From Blautia sp. (GTDB lineage Bacteria > Bacillota > Clostridia > Lachnospirales > Lachnospiraceae): a stretch of DNA of 62,464 nucleotides. Below, piece after piece: positions 42,614 to 52,494 of this stretch. The stretch is from assembly GCA_022770365.1 (NCBI GenBank), contig JALEHU010000008.1, positions 1 through 62,464 of the forward strand, read 5' to 3'. Under the pieces are notes generated by a model that was not told where the DNA came from, did not search any database, and was given only the letters and a program-made list of their open reading frames with translations. The translations under genes and the position numbers were made by a program. Every line of letters begins with the position of its first letter. Position 1 is the first letter of the stretch.

Positions 42614-43873
42614 ATGACTATCAAGGAAAGATACGAAGAAGCCAAAGCCAGATACGCTGCGATCGGCGTGGACACAGACAAGGCTGTGGAAACTTTGAAA
42701 AATATACCGGTTTCTCTGCACTGCTGGCAGGGAGATGACGTTAAAGGTTTTGACCAGGACGGTCCTCTGACAGGCGGTATCCAGACGACCGGAAATTATC
42801 CGGGAAAAGCGACAACACCGGAACAGCTGATGGCTGACATGGATAAGGTACTGTCACTTGCACCTGGAAAGAAAAAAATCAACGTTCATGCATGCTATGC
42901 TATTTTTGAAGATGGTGAATGGGTTGACCGAGATAAGCTTGAGCCGAAGCATTTTCAGAAATGGGTGGATTTCGCAAAAGAAAGAGGTATGGGTCTTGAC
43001 TTCAATCCGACATTCTTCTCCAGCCCTAAGGTAAAAGATGGTCTGACACTTTCCAGCCCGGATGAAGAAACAAGAAAATTCTGGATTGAGCATGGCAAAG
43101 CCTGCATCCGTATTTCCCAGTATTTCGCAGAGCAGACAGGTATTCCATGTGTTATGAATATCTGGACCGGTGACGGATACAAAGATATCCCCGGCGACAG
43201 ACTTGGACCTAGAATGCGTTATAAAGAATCCATCGAAGAAATTCTTTCCGAGCCCTTTGACACCAATCTTGTAAAACCATGCGTTGAATCCAAGGTTTTC
43301 GGTATCGGTGTAGAATCTTATACAGCAGGAAGCGCAGAGTTTGCACTTTCCTTCGCAGCAGCACATAAAGATAAATGCCTGCCGCTGATGGACAATGGCC
43401 ATTATCATCCGACAGAAGTTGTTTCTGACAAGATTTCTGCTCTGCTGTGCTTCTTCCCGGAACTGGCACTTCATGTAACACGTCCGGTTCGCTGGGACTC
43501 CGACCATGTAGTTCTCTTCGATGATGAGACCAGAGAAATTGCGAAAGAAATCGTTAGAAATGATGCACTGAATCGTGTATATATCGCACTGGATTATTTT
43601 GATGCAAGCATCAACCGTATTTCCGCATGGACCACAGGTCTGAGAAATATGCAGAAATCCCTGCTGTTTGCACTTCTTCAGCCAAATGCAGAAATGAAAG
43701 CACTCCAGGAATCCAACAGCCTGACCAAGCTGATGACCGTTCAGGAAGAAGTTAAGACCTTCCCGTTCGGTGATGTATGGGATTATTACTGCGAGGAATG
43801 CGGTGTGCCCGCAGGTTTCAAGTGGTTCGAAGAAGTCGAGAAGTACGAAGAAGAAGTACTTTCCAAGAGATAA
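42614..43873 (+). CDS. rhaA: L-rhamnose isomerase RhaA
   Basis: Interconverts L-rhamnose and L-rhamnulose. The 419 residues match the family length. Conserved regions include VSLHCWQGDDV near residue 35, CVESKVFGIGVESYTAGS near 220, MDNGHYHPTEVVSDK and the metal-binding HVTRPVRWDSDHV near 290. AGGAGG precedes the ATG. It follows rhaB by 115 bases and ends before the terminator at 43958. No rhamnulose-1-phosphate aldolase gene accompanies it in this window. Confidence 0.96.
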   Translation: MTIKERYEEAKARYAAIGVDTDKAVETLKNIPVSLHCWQGDDVKGFDQDGPLTGGIQTTGNYPGKATTPEQLMADMDKVLSLAPGKKKINVHACYAIFEDGEWVDRDKLEPKHFQKWVDFAKERGMGLDFNPTFFSSPKVKDGLTLSSPDEETRKFWIEHGKACIRISQYFAEQTGIPCVMNIWTGDGYKDIPGDRLGPRMRYKESIEEILSEPFDTNLVKPCVESKVFGIGVESYTAGSAEFALSFAAAHKDKCLPLMDNGHYHPTEVVSDKISALLCFFPELALHVTRPVRWDSDHVVLFDDETREIAKEIVRNDALNRVYIALDYFDASINRISAWTTGLRNMQKSLLFALLQPNAEMKALQESNSLTKLMTVQEEVKTFPFGDVWDYYCEECGVPAGFKWFEEVEKYEEEVLSKR

Positions 43874-43957
43874 TGGAATAACTGTACAGGCAGAAAGCCG
43901 TATGGTTATGACTGACATGATAAGCCTACTAACCTATCTTTTATACACATATTCACG

Positions 43958-43991
43958 AAAACGGGAGCCTGCCAGTCGGGCTCCTGTTTTT
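43958..43991 (+). terminator. Terminator after rhaA
   Basis: AAAACGGGAGCC pairs with GGCTCCTGTTTT (12 pairs, one G-U), giving a stem that continues into a T run. Confidence 0.88.
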
Positions 43992-44049
43992 ATATCGGGA
44001 AATTATGTGGAATTTTGCTGAAATATTGCCAAAATACCGGGAAAATGGA

Positions 44050-44078
44050 TTGACAGGAAGGGGAAAATTGTCTAAAAT
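44050..44078 (+). promoter_or_regulatory. Promoter of the opp operon
   Basis: TTGACA (44050-44055), exactly 17 bases, TAAAAT (44073-44078). The predicted start near 44085 gives a leader of about 105 bases before oppB. Confidence 0.78.
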
Positions 44079-44133
44079 AGTTGCATTAGTTCTTTACTAA
44101 GGTATTACATCATATTAACTGGGCGCAAGAAAG

Positions 44134-44161
44134 CTGATAGTTGTGTGCTGTCAGTTTTTTT
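44134..44161 (+). terminator. Leader hairpin plus T7 before oppB (possible attenuator)
   Basis: CTGATAG pairs with CTGTCAG (seven pairs, one G-U) around TTGTGT, followed by seven T residues. It is inside the predicted opp leader, 28 bases upstream of the oppB start, so it could limit readthrough into the operon. Confidence 0.55.
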
Positions 44162-44189
44162 ATGTCAGAAGAAAAAAGGAGATTGTATT

Positions 44190-45107
44190 ATGGCAAAGTA
44201 TATTGCAAAACGCCTTGGGATGGCAGTAGTAACAATCTGGCTGGTTGCTACGCTGACCTTTTTCCTGATGAACCTGGTTCCCGGCGGACCGTTCCTGTCA
44301 GAAAAGGCAGTAAGTCCCAAAGCTCTGGAAGCTCTGGAAGCGAAGTATGGCCTGGATAAACCTTTGCATGAGCAGTATCTGACTTATATGAAAGATGCGC
44401 TTCACGGAGATTTTGGTGACAGCCTGAAGCAGAGAGGCCGTACCGTGGCTTCTATTATTACATCAAAATTCCCGGTTTCTGCCAAGATCGGCGGTCTTGC
44501 TGTTCTGGTGGCATTTTTTGTGGGCGTACCGCTGGGATGTGTATCTGCACTGCACCGGGGGAAGGTTACCGATAACATTATCATCGTGATAGCTACCTGT
44601 GGAATAGCGGTGCCCAGTTTCGTCATCTGTACACTTCTGATGTATGGCTTCGGTGTAAAGCTGGGCTGGCTGCCTACCCTGGGTCTTGGAACATGGAAGC
44701 ATTATATTATGCCGATCACCGCACTGGCATTTTACCCCACTGCGTACATCACCCGTCTGATGCGTTCTTCCATGCTGGATGTTCTTGGTCAGGATTATAT
44801 GCGTACATCCAGAGCCAAAGGGTTAAGTCAGTTTGTGTGCCTGTTTAAACATGCACTGAGAAATGCCATCCTTCCGGTTGTTACTTATCTTGGACCACTG
44901 CTGGCGTATACGGTATCCGGAAGCTTTATTGTGGAGAAAATCTTCTCTATCCCGGGACTTGGAAGAGAATTCATCAGTTCCATTACGAACCGTGATTATA
45001 CTGTTATCATGGGAACAACAATTTTCCTGGCAACTCTGATGGTACTTATGAATGTCGTTGTGGATATTGTCTACAAACTGGTAGATCCGCGTATCAAACT
45101 GAAATAG
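44190..45107 (+). CDS. oppB: Oligopeptide ABC transporter permease OppB
   Basis: First permease of an Opp/Dpp-type importer, 305 residues with six membrane helices. The N terminus YIAKRLGMAVVTIWLVATLTFFLM is the family signature; the cytoplasmic coupling loop is RTSRAKGLSQFVCLFKHALRNA near residue 208. The ATG at 44190 has AAAGGAG upstream; the longer frame from 44145 overlaps the leader hairpin. It is followed after 13 bases by oppC. Confidence 0.93.
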   Translation: MAKYIAKRLGMAVVTIWLVATLTFFLMNLVPGGPFLSEKAVSPKALEALEAKYGLDKPLHEQYLTYMKDALHGDFGDSLKQRGRTVASIITSKFPVSAKIGGLAVLVAFFVGVPLGCVSALHRGKVTDNIIIVIATCGIAVPSFVICTLLMYGFGVKLGWLPTLGLGTWKHYIMPITALAFYPTAYITRLMRSSMLDVLGQDYMRTSRAKGLSQFVCLFKHALRNAILPVVTYLGPLLAYTVSGSFIVEKIFSIPGLGREFISSITNRDYTVIMGTTIFLATLMVLMNVVVDIVYKLVDPRIKLK

Positions 45108-45120
45108 GAGGAAAGGATAA

Positions 45121-46161
45121 ATGAAGAAAAATCCGTTAAGTATGCAGTTGGATTTGGATGATTTCCTGCCTGCTTCCGACGAAGAAAAAGAAAACCTTGT
45201 AGTCATGCGTGACAGCGTCAGCTTCTGGAAAGATGGTCTACGCCGTCTGCGCAAAAACAAAATTGCCATGGTCAGCCTGGCTGTGGTAATTGTGATCATG
45301 ATCTGTGCGTTTATTGTACCGGCTTTTTATCCGTATACCTATGAACAGCAGATCAAAGGCAGTGAGAATCTTGCACCGATGACATATTCAGAAGAGGAGC
45401 TTGCGAGAAAAGAAGCAGGGGAAAATGTATTCCCGCATATTCTTGGCACAGATAAAATGGGACGTGATTATGCGATCCGCGTGATGATGGGAAGCCGTGT
45501 TTCTCTGATCGTCGGTCTGGTAGCCGCGGTGATCATTCTGTTTGTCGGTTCCGTATTTGGTTCCATTGCGGCATTCTGCGGCGGCTGGGTGGATATCCTG
45601 ATGATGCGAGTCGTGGATATCATTTATACCATCCCGGACATCCTTCTGATCGTACTTCTGTCCTTTGCACTGAAAGATCCGCTGGAACGTCTGTCGATGG
45701 TTCCGGGATTCGGATGGATTCAGGTGCTTGGACGCAACCTGATCAGTATCTTCATCGTATTCGCACTTCTGTACTGGGGCGGTATGGCACGTATGGTCCG
45801 CAGCCAGATCCTGATGCTCAAAGAAAGTGAATATGTAACAGCAGCCAGAGCGCTGGGTGCATCTGCCGGCAGAATCATCAAAAAGCATCTGCTGACCAAC
45901 TGTATCGGTACGCTGATCGTAACAACCACACTGCAGATCCCGTCCTCTATTTTTACAGAGAGCTTCCTGAGCTTTCTGGGACTTGGCGTCGCAGTACCGA
46001 TGCCTTCTCTGGGAAGCCTTGCCAGTGATGCCATCAACGGACTGAATACCTATCCGTACCTGCTGTTTATTCCTGCATTACTGATCAGTCTGATCATCCT
46101 GAGCTTTAACCTGCTGGGGGATGGTCTTCGTGATGCATTCGACCCGAAGATGAAGAATTAG
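45121..46161 (+). CDS. oppC: Oligopeptide ABC transporter permease OppC
   Basis: Second permease, 346 residues. It has a hydrophilic N-terminal extension (1-45), a first helix near 56-76, an extracellular stretch with HILGTDKMGRDYAIRVMMG, and the coupling loop TAARALGASAGRIIKKHLLTN near residue 240. AGGAGG precedes the ATG. It pairs with OppB to form the peptide channel. Confidence 0.93.
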   Translation: MKKNPLSMQLDLDDFLPASDEEKENLVVMRDSVSFWKDGLRRLRKNKIAMVSLAVVIVIMICAFIVPAFYPYTYEQQIKGSENLAPMTYSEEELARKEAGENVFPHILGTDKMGRDYAIRVMMGSRVSLIVGLVAAVIILFVGSVFGSIAAFCGGWVDILMMRVVDIIYTIPDILLIVLLSFALKDPLERLSMVPGFGWIQVLGRNLISIFIVFALLYWGGMARMVRSQILMLKESEYVTAARALGASAGRIIKKHLLTNCIGTLIVTTTLQIPSSIFTESFLSFLGLGVAVPMPSLGSLASDAINGLNTYPYLLFIPALLISLIILSFNLLGDGLRDAFDPKMKN

Positions 46162-46177
46162 AGAGGAGAAAAAGCTG

Positions 46178-47173
46178 ATGAGTGATTATTTGGTAAGTAT
46201 TGAACATGAGAGACTCTCTTTCTTCACACCTGCAGGTGAGGTCAAGGCTCTGAACGATGTAACCTTTCAGATCAAAGAAGGAGAAGTACTCGGGATTGTA
46301 GGCGAGAGCGGATCCGGTAAATCCGTAACAGCTTACAGTCTGATGGGACTGACTGCCTATCCAGGCAAACTCCTGGGCGGAACTCTGGATTTCAACGGAC
46401 ACCGTATCAATGATATGACCGAGAAGCAAATGAGGAAAATCCGGGGAAAAGAAGTATCCATTATTTTCCAGGATCCTATGACCAGTCTGAATCCGGTTTA
46501 TACCATAGGAAACCAGATCCGTGAAGTACTGAAACTGCACACAGATAAAAGCAAGGCGGAAATTCAGGCAAGAGCTGTGGAACTCCTGGAACTGGTAGGA
46601 ATCAATGAGCCGGAGAAACGTCTGAAACAGTACCCTCATGAACTTTCCGGCGGTATGCGCCAGCGTGTCATGATCGCAATCGCTCTGGCATGTGAGCCGA
46701 AGCTCCTGATTGCAGATGAACCTACAACAGCTCTGGATGTAACCATTCAGGCACAGATTCTGGAACTGATGATGGAACTGAAGGATAAACTGGGAATGGC
46801 GATCATGATGATCACCCATGATCTTGGTGTGGTTGCAAGCATGTGCGACCATATCGCGGTAATGTATGCCGGAAATATTGTGGAATATGGAAAAACAGAT
46901 GATATTTTCTATAACCCGAAACATGAATATACCAAAGGCCTGATCCGCAGTATTCCCAGAATGGACAGCAGGGAACATGAACGTCTGATCCCGATCGAAG
47001 GCACTCCGGTGGACATGCTGAATCCGCCAAAGGGATGCCCGTTTGCCTCCAGGTGTGATAATTGTATGAAGATCTGTCTGAGAGAGAAAGCGCCGGTAAT
47101 GTATTTTGGTGATGTTCACTATTCTTCATGCTGGATGAATCAGAAAGCGGAACTGGAAGGAGGAAATAAGTAA
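46178..47173 (+). CDS. oppD: Oligopeptide ABC transporter ATPase OppD
   Basis: A 331-residue ATPase with Walker [10 protein letters not shown], signature LSGGMRQRV and Walker [13 protein letters not shown]. The C-terminal region with [14 protein letters not shown] is the cysteine-bearing extension typical of OppD/DppD, which binds an Fe-S cluster in some homologues. Its stop codon overlaps the ATG of oppF by one base. Confidence 0.94.
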   Translation: MSDYLVSIEHERLSFFTPAGEVKALNDVTFQIKEGEVLGIVGESGSGKSVTAYSLMGLTAYPGKLLGGTLDFNGHRINDMTEKQMRKIRGKEVSIIFQDPMTSLNPVYTIGNQIREVLKLHTDKSKAEIQARAVELLELVGINEPEKRLKQYPHELSGGMRQRVMIAIALACEPKLLIADEPTTALDVTIQAQILELMMELKDKLGMAIMMITHDLGVVASMCDHIAVMYAGNIVEYGKTDDIFYNPKHEYTKGLIRSIPRMDSREHERLIPIEGTPVDMLNPPKGCPFASRCDNCMKICLREKAPVMYFGDVHYSSCWMNQKAELEGGNK

Positions 47174-48225
47174 TGAGTGATAAATTACTGAAGGTGGAGC
47201 ACCTCTACCAGTATTTTTCGGCAGGAGGATATGGTAAAAATAAAAAATATGTACAGGCAGTGGATGATGTTTCATTCTTTATAAATAAGGGAGAAACCCT
47301 TGGCCTGGTAGGAGAGTCCGGATGCGGAAAAACAACCACCGGCCGTTCCATTCTCCGTCTTTACGAGCCGACCAAAGGCCGTATCATTTACAATGATAAA
47401 GTCCTGTATGACAGCGGAAATGTTGCCCTCAAAGACGAAAACGGCAATGACATCCTGGAACAGGGCAAACCGAAATTCGGAACCAGAACGGCTGTGGATA
47501 TGAAGCCCTACCGCCGTGAAATGCAGATCGTTTTTCAGGATCCGTATGCCAGCCTGGATCCCCGAATGACAGTCGCAGATATTGTAGGAGAGGGTATCGA
47601 TATCCATCATCTTGCTGCCAGCAAAAAAGAGCGTTATGACAAGGTACAGCATCTTCTGGAATGCGTGGGACTGAACTCTGAGCATGCCAACCGTTATCCC
47701 CATGAGTTTTCCGGTGGACAGCGCCAGCGTGTAGGTATTGCCCGTGCTCTTGCAGTAGATCCGAAGTTCATTGTTTGTGACGAGCCGATTTCCGCTCTGG
47801 ACGTATCCATTCAGGCACAGGTGGTGAATATGTTTGAAGATCTGCAGGCAGAGCTGGGACTGACCTATCTGTTTATTGCCCACGATCTTTCTGTTGTGAA
47901 GCATATTTCCAACCGCATCGGCGTCATGTACCTGGGAAAACTGGTTGAGCTGGCAGACAGCTATGAACTGATTTTCCACAATGTACATCCGTACACGAAA
48001 AGCCTGATTTCTGCGATTCCGATCGCGGATCCCAAAACGGCGAGAGCAAATAAACGTATCGTTCTGGAAGGAGATGTGCCAAGTCCGTTAAATCCACCGT
48101 CCGGATGCCGTTTCCGTACCAGATGTCCTTATGCGACAGAACAGTGTGCGGCAGAGGTACCGCAGTGGCGTGAGGTAAGCAAAGGACATTATGCAGCGTG
48201 TCACAATCTGGACAAAGTAAACTGA
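47173..48225 (+). CDS. oppF: Oligopeptide ABC transporter ATPase OppF
   Basis: A 350-residue ATPase: Walker [10 protein letters not shown], signature FSGGQRQRV, Walker [13 protein letters not shown], and a C-terminal [15 protein letters not shown] segment. An insertion of about 30 residues ([14 protein letters not shown] onwards, about residues 75-110) lies between Walker A and the Q-loop, as in some OppF proteins. It forms the ATPase pair with OppD. A 220-base gap with its own promoter separates it from oppA. Confidence 0.93.
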   Translation: MSDKLLKVEHLYQYFSAGGYGKNKKYVQAVDDVSFFINKGETLGLVGESGCGKTTTGRSILRLYEPTKGRIIYNDKVLYDSGNVALKDENGNDILEQGKPKFGTRTAVDMKPYRREMQIVFQDPYASLDPRMTVADIVGEGIDIHHLAASKKERYDKVQHLLECVGLNSEHANRYPHEFSGGQRQRVGIARALAVDPKFIVCDEPISALDVSIQAQVVNMFEDLQAELGLTYLFIAHDLSVVKHISNRIGVMYLGKLVELADSYELIFHNVHPYTKSLISAIPIADPKTARANKRIVLEGDVPSPLNPPSGCRFRTRCPYATEQCAAEVPQWREVSKGHYAACHNLDKVN

Positions 48226-48304
48226 AAGCATGGAGAATTTGCCTATAATGATGGCTGCGGATTTGTATAAAACAGAAATCAGAACATCAATTCGCACAAA
48301 AATA

Positions 48305-48333
48305 TGGACAAATTTCTGAAAAAATGATATAGT
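48305..48333 (+). promoter_or_regulatory. Separate promoter of oppA
   Basis: TGGACA (48305-48310), 17 bases, TATAGT (48328-48333), between oppF and oppA. An extra promoter would give the binding protein higher expression than the membrane components. Confidence 0.6.
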
Positions 48334-48445
48334 TCATATATTCGTATACCGGAAGAACACAAAGAAGGTGTTTCCGTACAAAACTGTATGCACCAGCTAA
48401 GTTCAGCTGATGACATAAATAATCTAATCCTATAGGAGGAATAAG

Positions 48446-50062
48446 ATGAAGAAGAGAATTTTCAGCGTTCTTCTTGCAGCAATGATGACTGTTACCATGA
48501 TGAGCGGAACAGTTATGACAGTAGCAGCTGAAGAAACAGAAGGAAAAGAGCTTTCCGTACAGGTAGGCCCGAACCCGGAGACAATCGACCCGGCACTGAA
48601 CAGTGCAGTAGACGGCGGCAACATGATCCTTCATGCATTTGAATGTCTTCTGACCTATGATCAGGACGGCAATATCGCACCTGGTCAGGCAGAAACATGG
48701 GAAACATCCGAAGATGGATTAACCTGGACATTCCATCTCCGTGACGGTCTGAAATGGTCTGATGGATCCGATCTTACAGCAAACGATTTCGTTTACAGCT
48801 GGAAACGTGTATGTGATCCGAATGTAGCAGCTCCTTATGCAGAGACCGTTCTTGGTATGGTTGAAGGCTATGATGCAGCAATCGAGGGTGACCTGGATGC
48901 CCTTGCAGTAACCGCACCGGATGACAAGACTCTGGAAGTTAAACTGAGCTCCCCATGTACTTACTTTGACGGACTGGCAGCATTTGCTACCTTAAGCCCG
49001 GTTCAGCAGGCAACTGTTGAAGCTAACGGCGACGCATGGGCAATCGAGCCATCCACATATGTATGTAACGGACCGTTCTATATCAGCGAGTGGGTACCAA
49101 GTTCCCATATCATTATGACCAAGAACCCGTACTACTGGAATGCAGATGCGATCAAACTTGGCAGCATCAAATGGAACCTGATCGAAGATTCCAATGCTGC
49201 ATACAGTGCATACCAGAATGGTGAAGTCCTGATGATCAAAGACGTTCCTACAGAAGAAATCCCATCCTTAAAGGAGAATGAGGAGTTCCATGTAGAACCG
49301 ATCATTGGTACTTACTATATTTCCTACAATACACAGGTTGAGCCGCTGGACAACGCACTTGTTCGTAAAGCTCTGACTCTTGCGATTGACAGAGAGCACG
49401 TTGCAAATACTCTGATGCAGGGTACTTACACAGCAGCACCGAACTTCATGGGACCTGGCTGGCAGGATACCGACGGTTCTGATTTCTACAGCAATGCAAA
49501 CAACGGTGAGCCATACATGAGCACAACTGCTGATATCGACGGCGCACTTGCAGCTCTGGAAGAAGCTGGTTACCCGAATGGCGAGGGACTTCCGGTTCTT
49601 CACTATATCACCAATGATGCCGGTTATCACAAAGTTGTTGCAGAATATCTGCAGCAGGCATGGAAAGAAATCGGTGTTACTCTGGAAGTAGAAATCGTAG
49701 AATGGTCCAGCTTTACACCAATGAGACGTAACGGCGAATTCGAGATCGCTCGTAACGGATGGGTTGGAGATTACAAAGATCCTTCTAACCAGTTAGAGCT
49801 TATGTACTCCACAAACGGCAATAATGATGGTAAATTCTCCAGCGAGGCATTTGATGCAGCTATTGATACATCCAGAACTACTACAGATGCAGCAGAACGT
49901 TCCGCAGCTCTTCATGAAGCAGAAGATATCATGATGGAAGAGTCCGCATGCTGCCCGCTTGCATACTACAACGACTTCTGGCTGCAGAGCAGCAAGATTG
50001 AAGGTATGTGGCATTCACCGACAGGATACTGGTACTTCATGTATGCTGACATTGCAGAATAA
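48446..50062 (+). CDS. oppA: Oligopeptide-binding protein OppA
   Basis: A 538-residue family 5 solute-binding protein (SBP_bac_5). The signal peptide spans residues 1-29 (cleavage after VAA). Typical segments are GPNPETIDPALNSAVDGG, GLTWTFHLRDGLKWSDG near residue 92 and YISYNTQVEPLDNALVRKALTLAIDR near 290. No lipobox cysteine is visible, although most Gram-positive OppA proteins are lipoproteins. AGGAGG precedes the ATG; two hairpins follow the stop. Confidence 0.93.
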   Translation: MKKRIFSVLLAAMMTVTMMSGTVMTVAAEETEGKELSVQVGPNPETIDPALNSAVDGGNMILHAFECLLTYDQDGNIAPGQAETWETSEDGLTWTFHLRDGLKWSDGSDLTANDFVYSWKRVCDPNVAAPYAETVLGMVEGYDAAIEGDLDALAVTAPDDKTLEVKLSSPCTYFDGLAAFATLSPVQQATVEANGDAWAIEPSTYVCNGPFYISEWVPSSHIIMTKNPYYWNADAIKLGSIKWNLIEDSNAAYSAYQNGEVLMIKDVPTEEIPSLKENEEFHVEPIIGTYYISYNTQVEPLDNALVRKALTLAIDREHVANTLMQGTYTAAPNFMGPGWQDTDGSDFYSNANNGEPYMSTTADIDGALAALEEAGYPNGEGLPVLHYITNDAGYHKVVAEYLQQAWKEIGVTLEVEIVEWSSFTPMRRNGEFEIARNGWVGDYKDPSNQLELMYSTNGNNDGKFSSEAFDAAIDTSRTTTDAAERSAALHEAEDIMMEESACCPLAYYNDFWLQSSKIEGMWHSPTGYWYFMYADIAE

Positions 50063-50093
50063 TCTGTAAATGAATGATCCTGAATAAATGAAA

Positions 50094-50152
50094 CCGGCTG
50101 TGATACAGCCGGCAGGGGGCCGCTGCACACAGATTGTGTGCAGCGGCCCCCT
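50094..50152. terminator. Double hairpin terminator after oppA
   Basis: CCGGCTG/CAGCCGG (50094-50112) is followed by a perfect 17-base stem AGGGGGCCGCTGCACAC with its complement (50114-50152). It lies between convergent genes. No T run follows, so it may act by structure alone or in both directions. Confidence 0.75.
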
Positions 50153-50206
50153 CTGTAATATCGGATTATTTTCCCTGCGTGCCCGACAGTATTCGTAATG
50201 CGATGA

Positions 50207-50587
50207 TTATTTTCTAAATGCTTCATGTTCTTTTTTCAGTTCCTCCCAGAGCTGTATGGAATTCCAGTGCTGTGTAACTGGAGTGAGAACTGCTTTCAGT
50301 GCAACTGACGGAATCTGATTCTCACGAAAGAATGAAAGAAAATGCTCCAGCTGTTCCTGGGAGAAATCTTTCAGTACCACCATTTCATCCGGGAAACTGC
50401 AGCCCAGATTAAACTGTGGATTTTTTGCGAAGCCCGGTAATCCGAACAGATAACCAAGACTTTCCAGATACTGTGGAGTCTGAATAACTTTTATTTCTAT
50501 TCCGGCACGATTCAGAAACTGCCGGATTCTGTAAGTCCGTTCATCTTCTCTGAAATTATACATTAAAATCTGTGGCTGATCAGTCAT
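50207..50587 (-). CDS. DUF3783-family protein of unknown function
   Basis: A 126-residue cytoplasmic protein without signal or membrane segment. It matches the DUF3783 pattern: an N-terminal LMYNFREDERTYRIRQFL, a middle segment on gene-specific divergence, and the conserved C terminus KAVLTPVTQHWNSIQLWEEL. Function is not known. Its ATG overlaps the stop codon of the histidine kinase gene (ATGA), and AAAGGAG precedes it. It is therefore the third gene of a response-regulator/kinase operon, which hints at a role connected with that signal pathway; that is inference only. Confidence 0.8.
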   Translation of the reverse strand: MTDQPQILMYNFREDERTYRIRQFLNRAGIEIKVIQTPQYLESLGYLFGLPGFAKNPQFNLGCSFPDEMVVLKDFSQEQLEHFLSFFRENQIPSVALKAVLTPVTQHWNSIQLWEELKKEHEAFRK

Positions 50588-52494
50588 ATTATTTCTCCTT
50601 TCAGTCTGCGGAAATCCTCAAAAAAATCTTCGGAATCTTCTCCGCCGGACACCGTATTGTGTATAAAAGGACTCTGATATTCTTTCTGTGCAGGAAGACG
50701 GATCTGTACTTCTGTTCCTTTGCCCGGTTCACTGGCGTAGGTAAGTCCGTATTCGGGTCCGTAGAGAATCTGCAGTCTTCGATGGGTATTATAAACTGCG
50801 ATGTTGGTTCCTCCGGAAGAACCGGTACCGTTTCCTGTGAGAAGATTCGCAAGTTTTTCCGCCGGAATCCCCATACCGTCATCTGAGATTAAGAGAACAA
50901 TATCCTCATTCTCCATCCATCCGGTAAGAACGATTGTACCGGATTTGTGGTCTGTTTCCAGAATACCGTGGAGAATCGCATTTTCAATGACCGGCTGCAG
51001 TGTAAGCTTGGGAATCGGGTATTCCATCAGTTCGTCAGGAATGTCTGATACGAAAGAAATACTGTCATGGAATCTCATGTTCTGAAGATGCACGTAAATA
51101 GAAACATGTTCTTCTTCTTTGGCAATGGTACTGATACTCTGCTTCCTGCTGAGTGTCAGTTTGTAGAATTTTGAAAGATTCTGTACTGCGTCGATGACTT
51201 CAGAATTACGACCCTGTTGTGCAAGCCAGTTGATCATATCCATCGTATTATAGAGAAAGTGAGGATTGATCTGTGCCTGCAGGGTGTTAAATTCCGCAAT
51301 GCGCAGATCCTCGGCTGCTTTGCCGTGGTCTGCAATCAGCTTATCCATCTTTTGGGTCATATAGTTATAGGTGTCGATCAGATCACCGACTTCATCATGA
51401 TAAACCGGATCGTCCATGGGGAGCAGAGAGCCTTTGCGGACCTGCCCCATCTGCCGGATGACGGAAGAAATTCGATTGGTGATGGAATGTGCCAGTGAGT
51501 TTGCCAGAAAAAGTGCGAGCAGCAGGAAAATAATATAAAATAATACATACTGCAGCATCAGAGTCTGACTCTGGCTGATCAGCGGACTGGACGGGAGTAC
51601 AGTCACCATAAACCAGCCGGGCTGGGAAATGCGATAAAATCCCGCATAAATCTTGTTGTCCAGAATTGTCCGCTCAATAAAATTGTTGGAAGACATGACG
51701 GATTTTTCAATATCTTCATAATTCAGCCAGTAAATTCCGGATAAGGATTCATCGGAAGAGGCCACAAGGGCATTTCGCTCATTGATGATGTAAGAAACAC
51801 TTCCGTCCAGGGAAAGATTCTTGGACAATACTTCTTTCAGAGGCTGAGAAGAATAATAAACTGCCGCGTAGCCACGATAAACATTCCCGTGATAATAGAG
51901 AGAGATAGAGCGAATATACGCCATATCACCATATTCTTCCTGCTCCTGTTTCCCGAGATAAAAAGAAGGACAGAAAAGCTCTGAAATATTGGATCCCTGA
52001 AAAATTCCATACCAGTATGTCCCCCGGATGTTTTGTACAGCGCCGAAGTATTCCCGGGTATTGCTGCCGGTGAATAGCGGAGAGGAAGTGTTTGGCAGGT
52101 TCAGATAAATACGAAAGCCTGTGATCAGATCTCTGTTTACGATTCCGTCCAGGTGTGTTTTAAATTCTGCTGCCTTCTGTGAAGAAGCCAGGGATGAAAA
52201 CGTAGAATTAACCGGCTGATGGAATAGGGTCTGAAAAAAAGGCAGGTCAGAAATTTCCGTATAAGTATCCATGACCTCCTGAACCATATCCTCAATCTGC
52301 GGAGATGTTTTCGCGGAAGCATCCTGTTCCTGACTGATGGTGTAGGAAACAACCATGTCATATAATTTATTATAAAAGAAGATGCCAAGCATCAGTATCG
52401 GTACGGTGACTGTGACCATCAGCGCAAGATAAAACTTGGACTGCAGGCTCAGGTCACCGTAAAACTGCCGGAGTTTTCGGTAACATGTTTTCAT
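50584..52494 (-). CDS. YesM-type sensor histidine kinase (second system)
   Basis: A 636-residue membrane kinase: helix 1 (about 21-42), extracellular Cache-like sensor (43-305), helix 2 (about 312-336), HAMP, His_kinase with the acceptor in QAQINPHFLYNTMDM near residue 411, and HATPase with ENAILHGIL and SDDGMGIPAE. About 35 residues beyond the ATPase domain (KEYQSPFIHNTVSGGEDSED onward) form an acidic tail. The gene overlaps both neighbours by four bases, so regulator, kinase and DUF3783 protein are co-translated. Confidence 0.93.
   Translation of the reverse strand: MKTCYRKLRQFYGDLSLQSKFYLALMVTVTVPILMLGIFFYNKLYDMVVSYTISQEQDASAKTSPQIEDMVQEVMDTYTEISDLPFFQTLFHQPVNSTFSSLASSQKAAEFKTHLDGIVNRDLITGFRIYLNLPNTSSPLFTGSNTREYFGAVQNIRGTYWYGIFQGSNISELFCPSFYLGKQEQEEYGDMAYIRSISLYYHGNVYRGYAAVYYSSQPLKEVLSKNLSLDGSVSYIINERNALVASSDESLSGIYWLNYEDIEKSVMSSNNFIERTILDNKIYAGFYRISQPGWFMVTVLPSSPLISQSQTLMLQYVLFYIIFLLLALFLANSLAHSITNRISSVIRQMGQVRKGSLLPMDDPVYHDEVGDLIDTYNYMTQKMDKLIADHGKAAEDLRIAEFNTLQAQINPHFLYNTMDMINWLAQQGRNSEVIDAVQNLSKFYKLTLSRKQSISTIAKEEEHVSIYVHLQNMRFHDSISFVSDIPDELMEYPIPKLTLQPVIENAILHGILETDHKSGTIVLTGWMENEDIVLLISDDGMGIPAEKLANLLTGNGTGSSGGTNIAVYNTHRRLQILYGPEYGLTYASEPGKGTEVQIRLPAQKEYQSPFIHNTVSGGEDSEDFFEDFRRLKGEII

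Larger units (their letters stand above)
43874..44189 (+). other. Gap between rhaA and the opp operon: terminator, promoter and leader hairpin
   Basis: No gene is seen here. The gap contains the rhaA terminator (43958-43991), a good SigA promoter (44050-44078) and a hairpin with seven T residues (44134-44161) in the predicted opp leader. Confidence 0.75.

Noticed and set aside
42854-43918. Minus-strand open frame (354 codons) opposite rhaA
   Set aside because: The opposite strand is an unmistakable full-length L-rhamnose isomerase.
46106-47119. Long minus-strand open frame (337 codons) opposite oppD
   Set aside because: It is the mirror of a gene with clear ABC motifs, has no ribosome site and its translation resembles no family.
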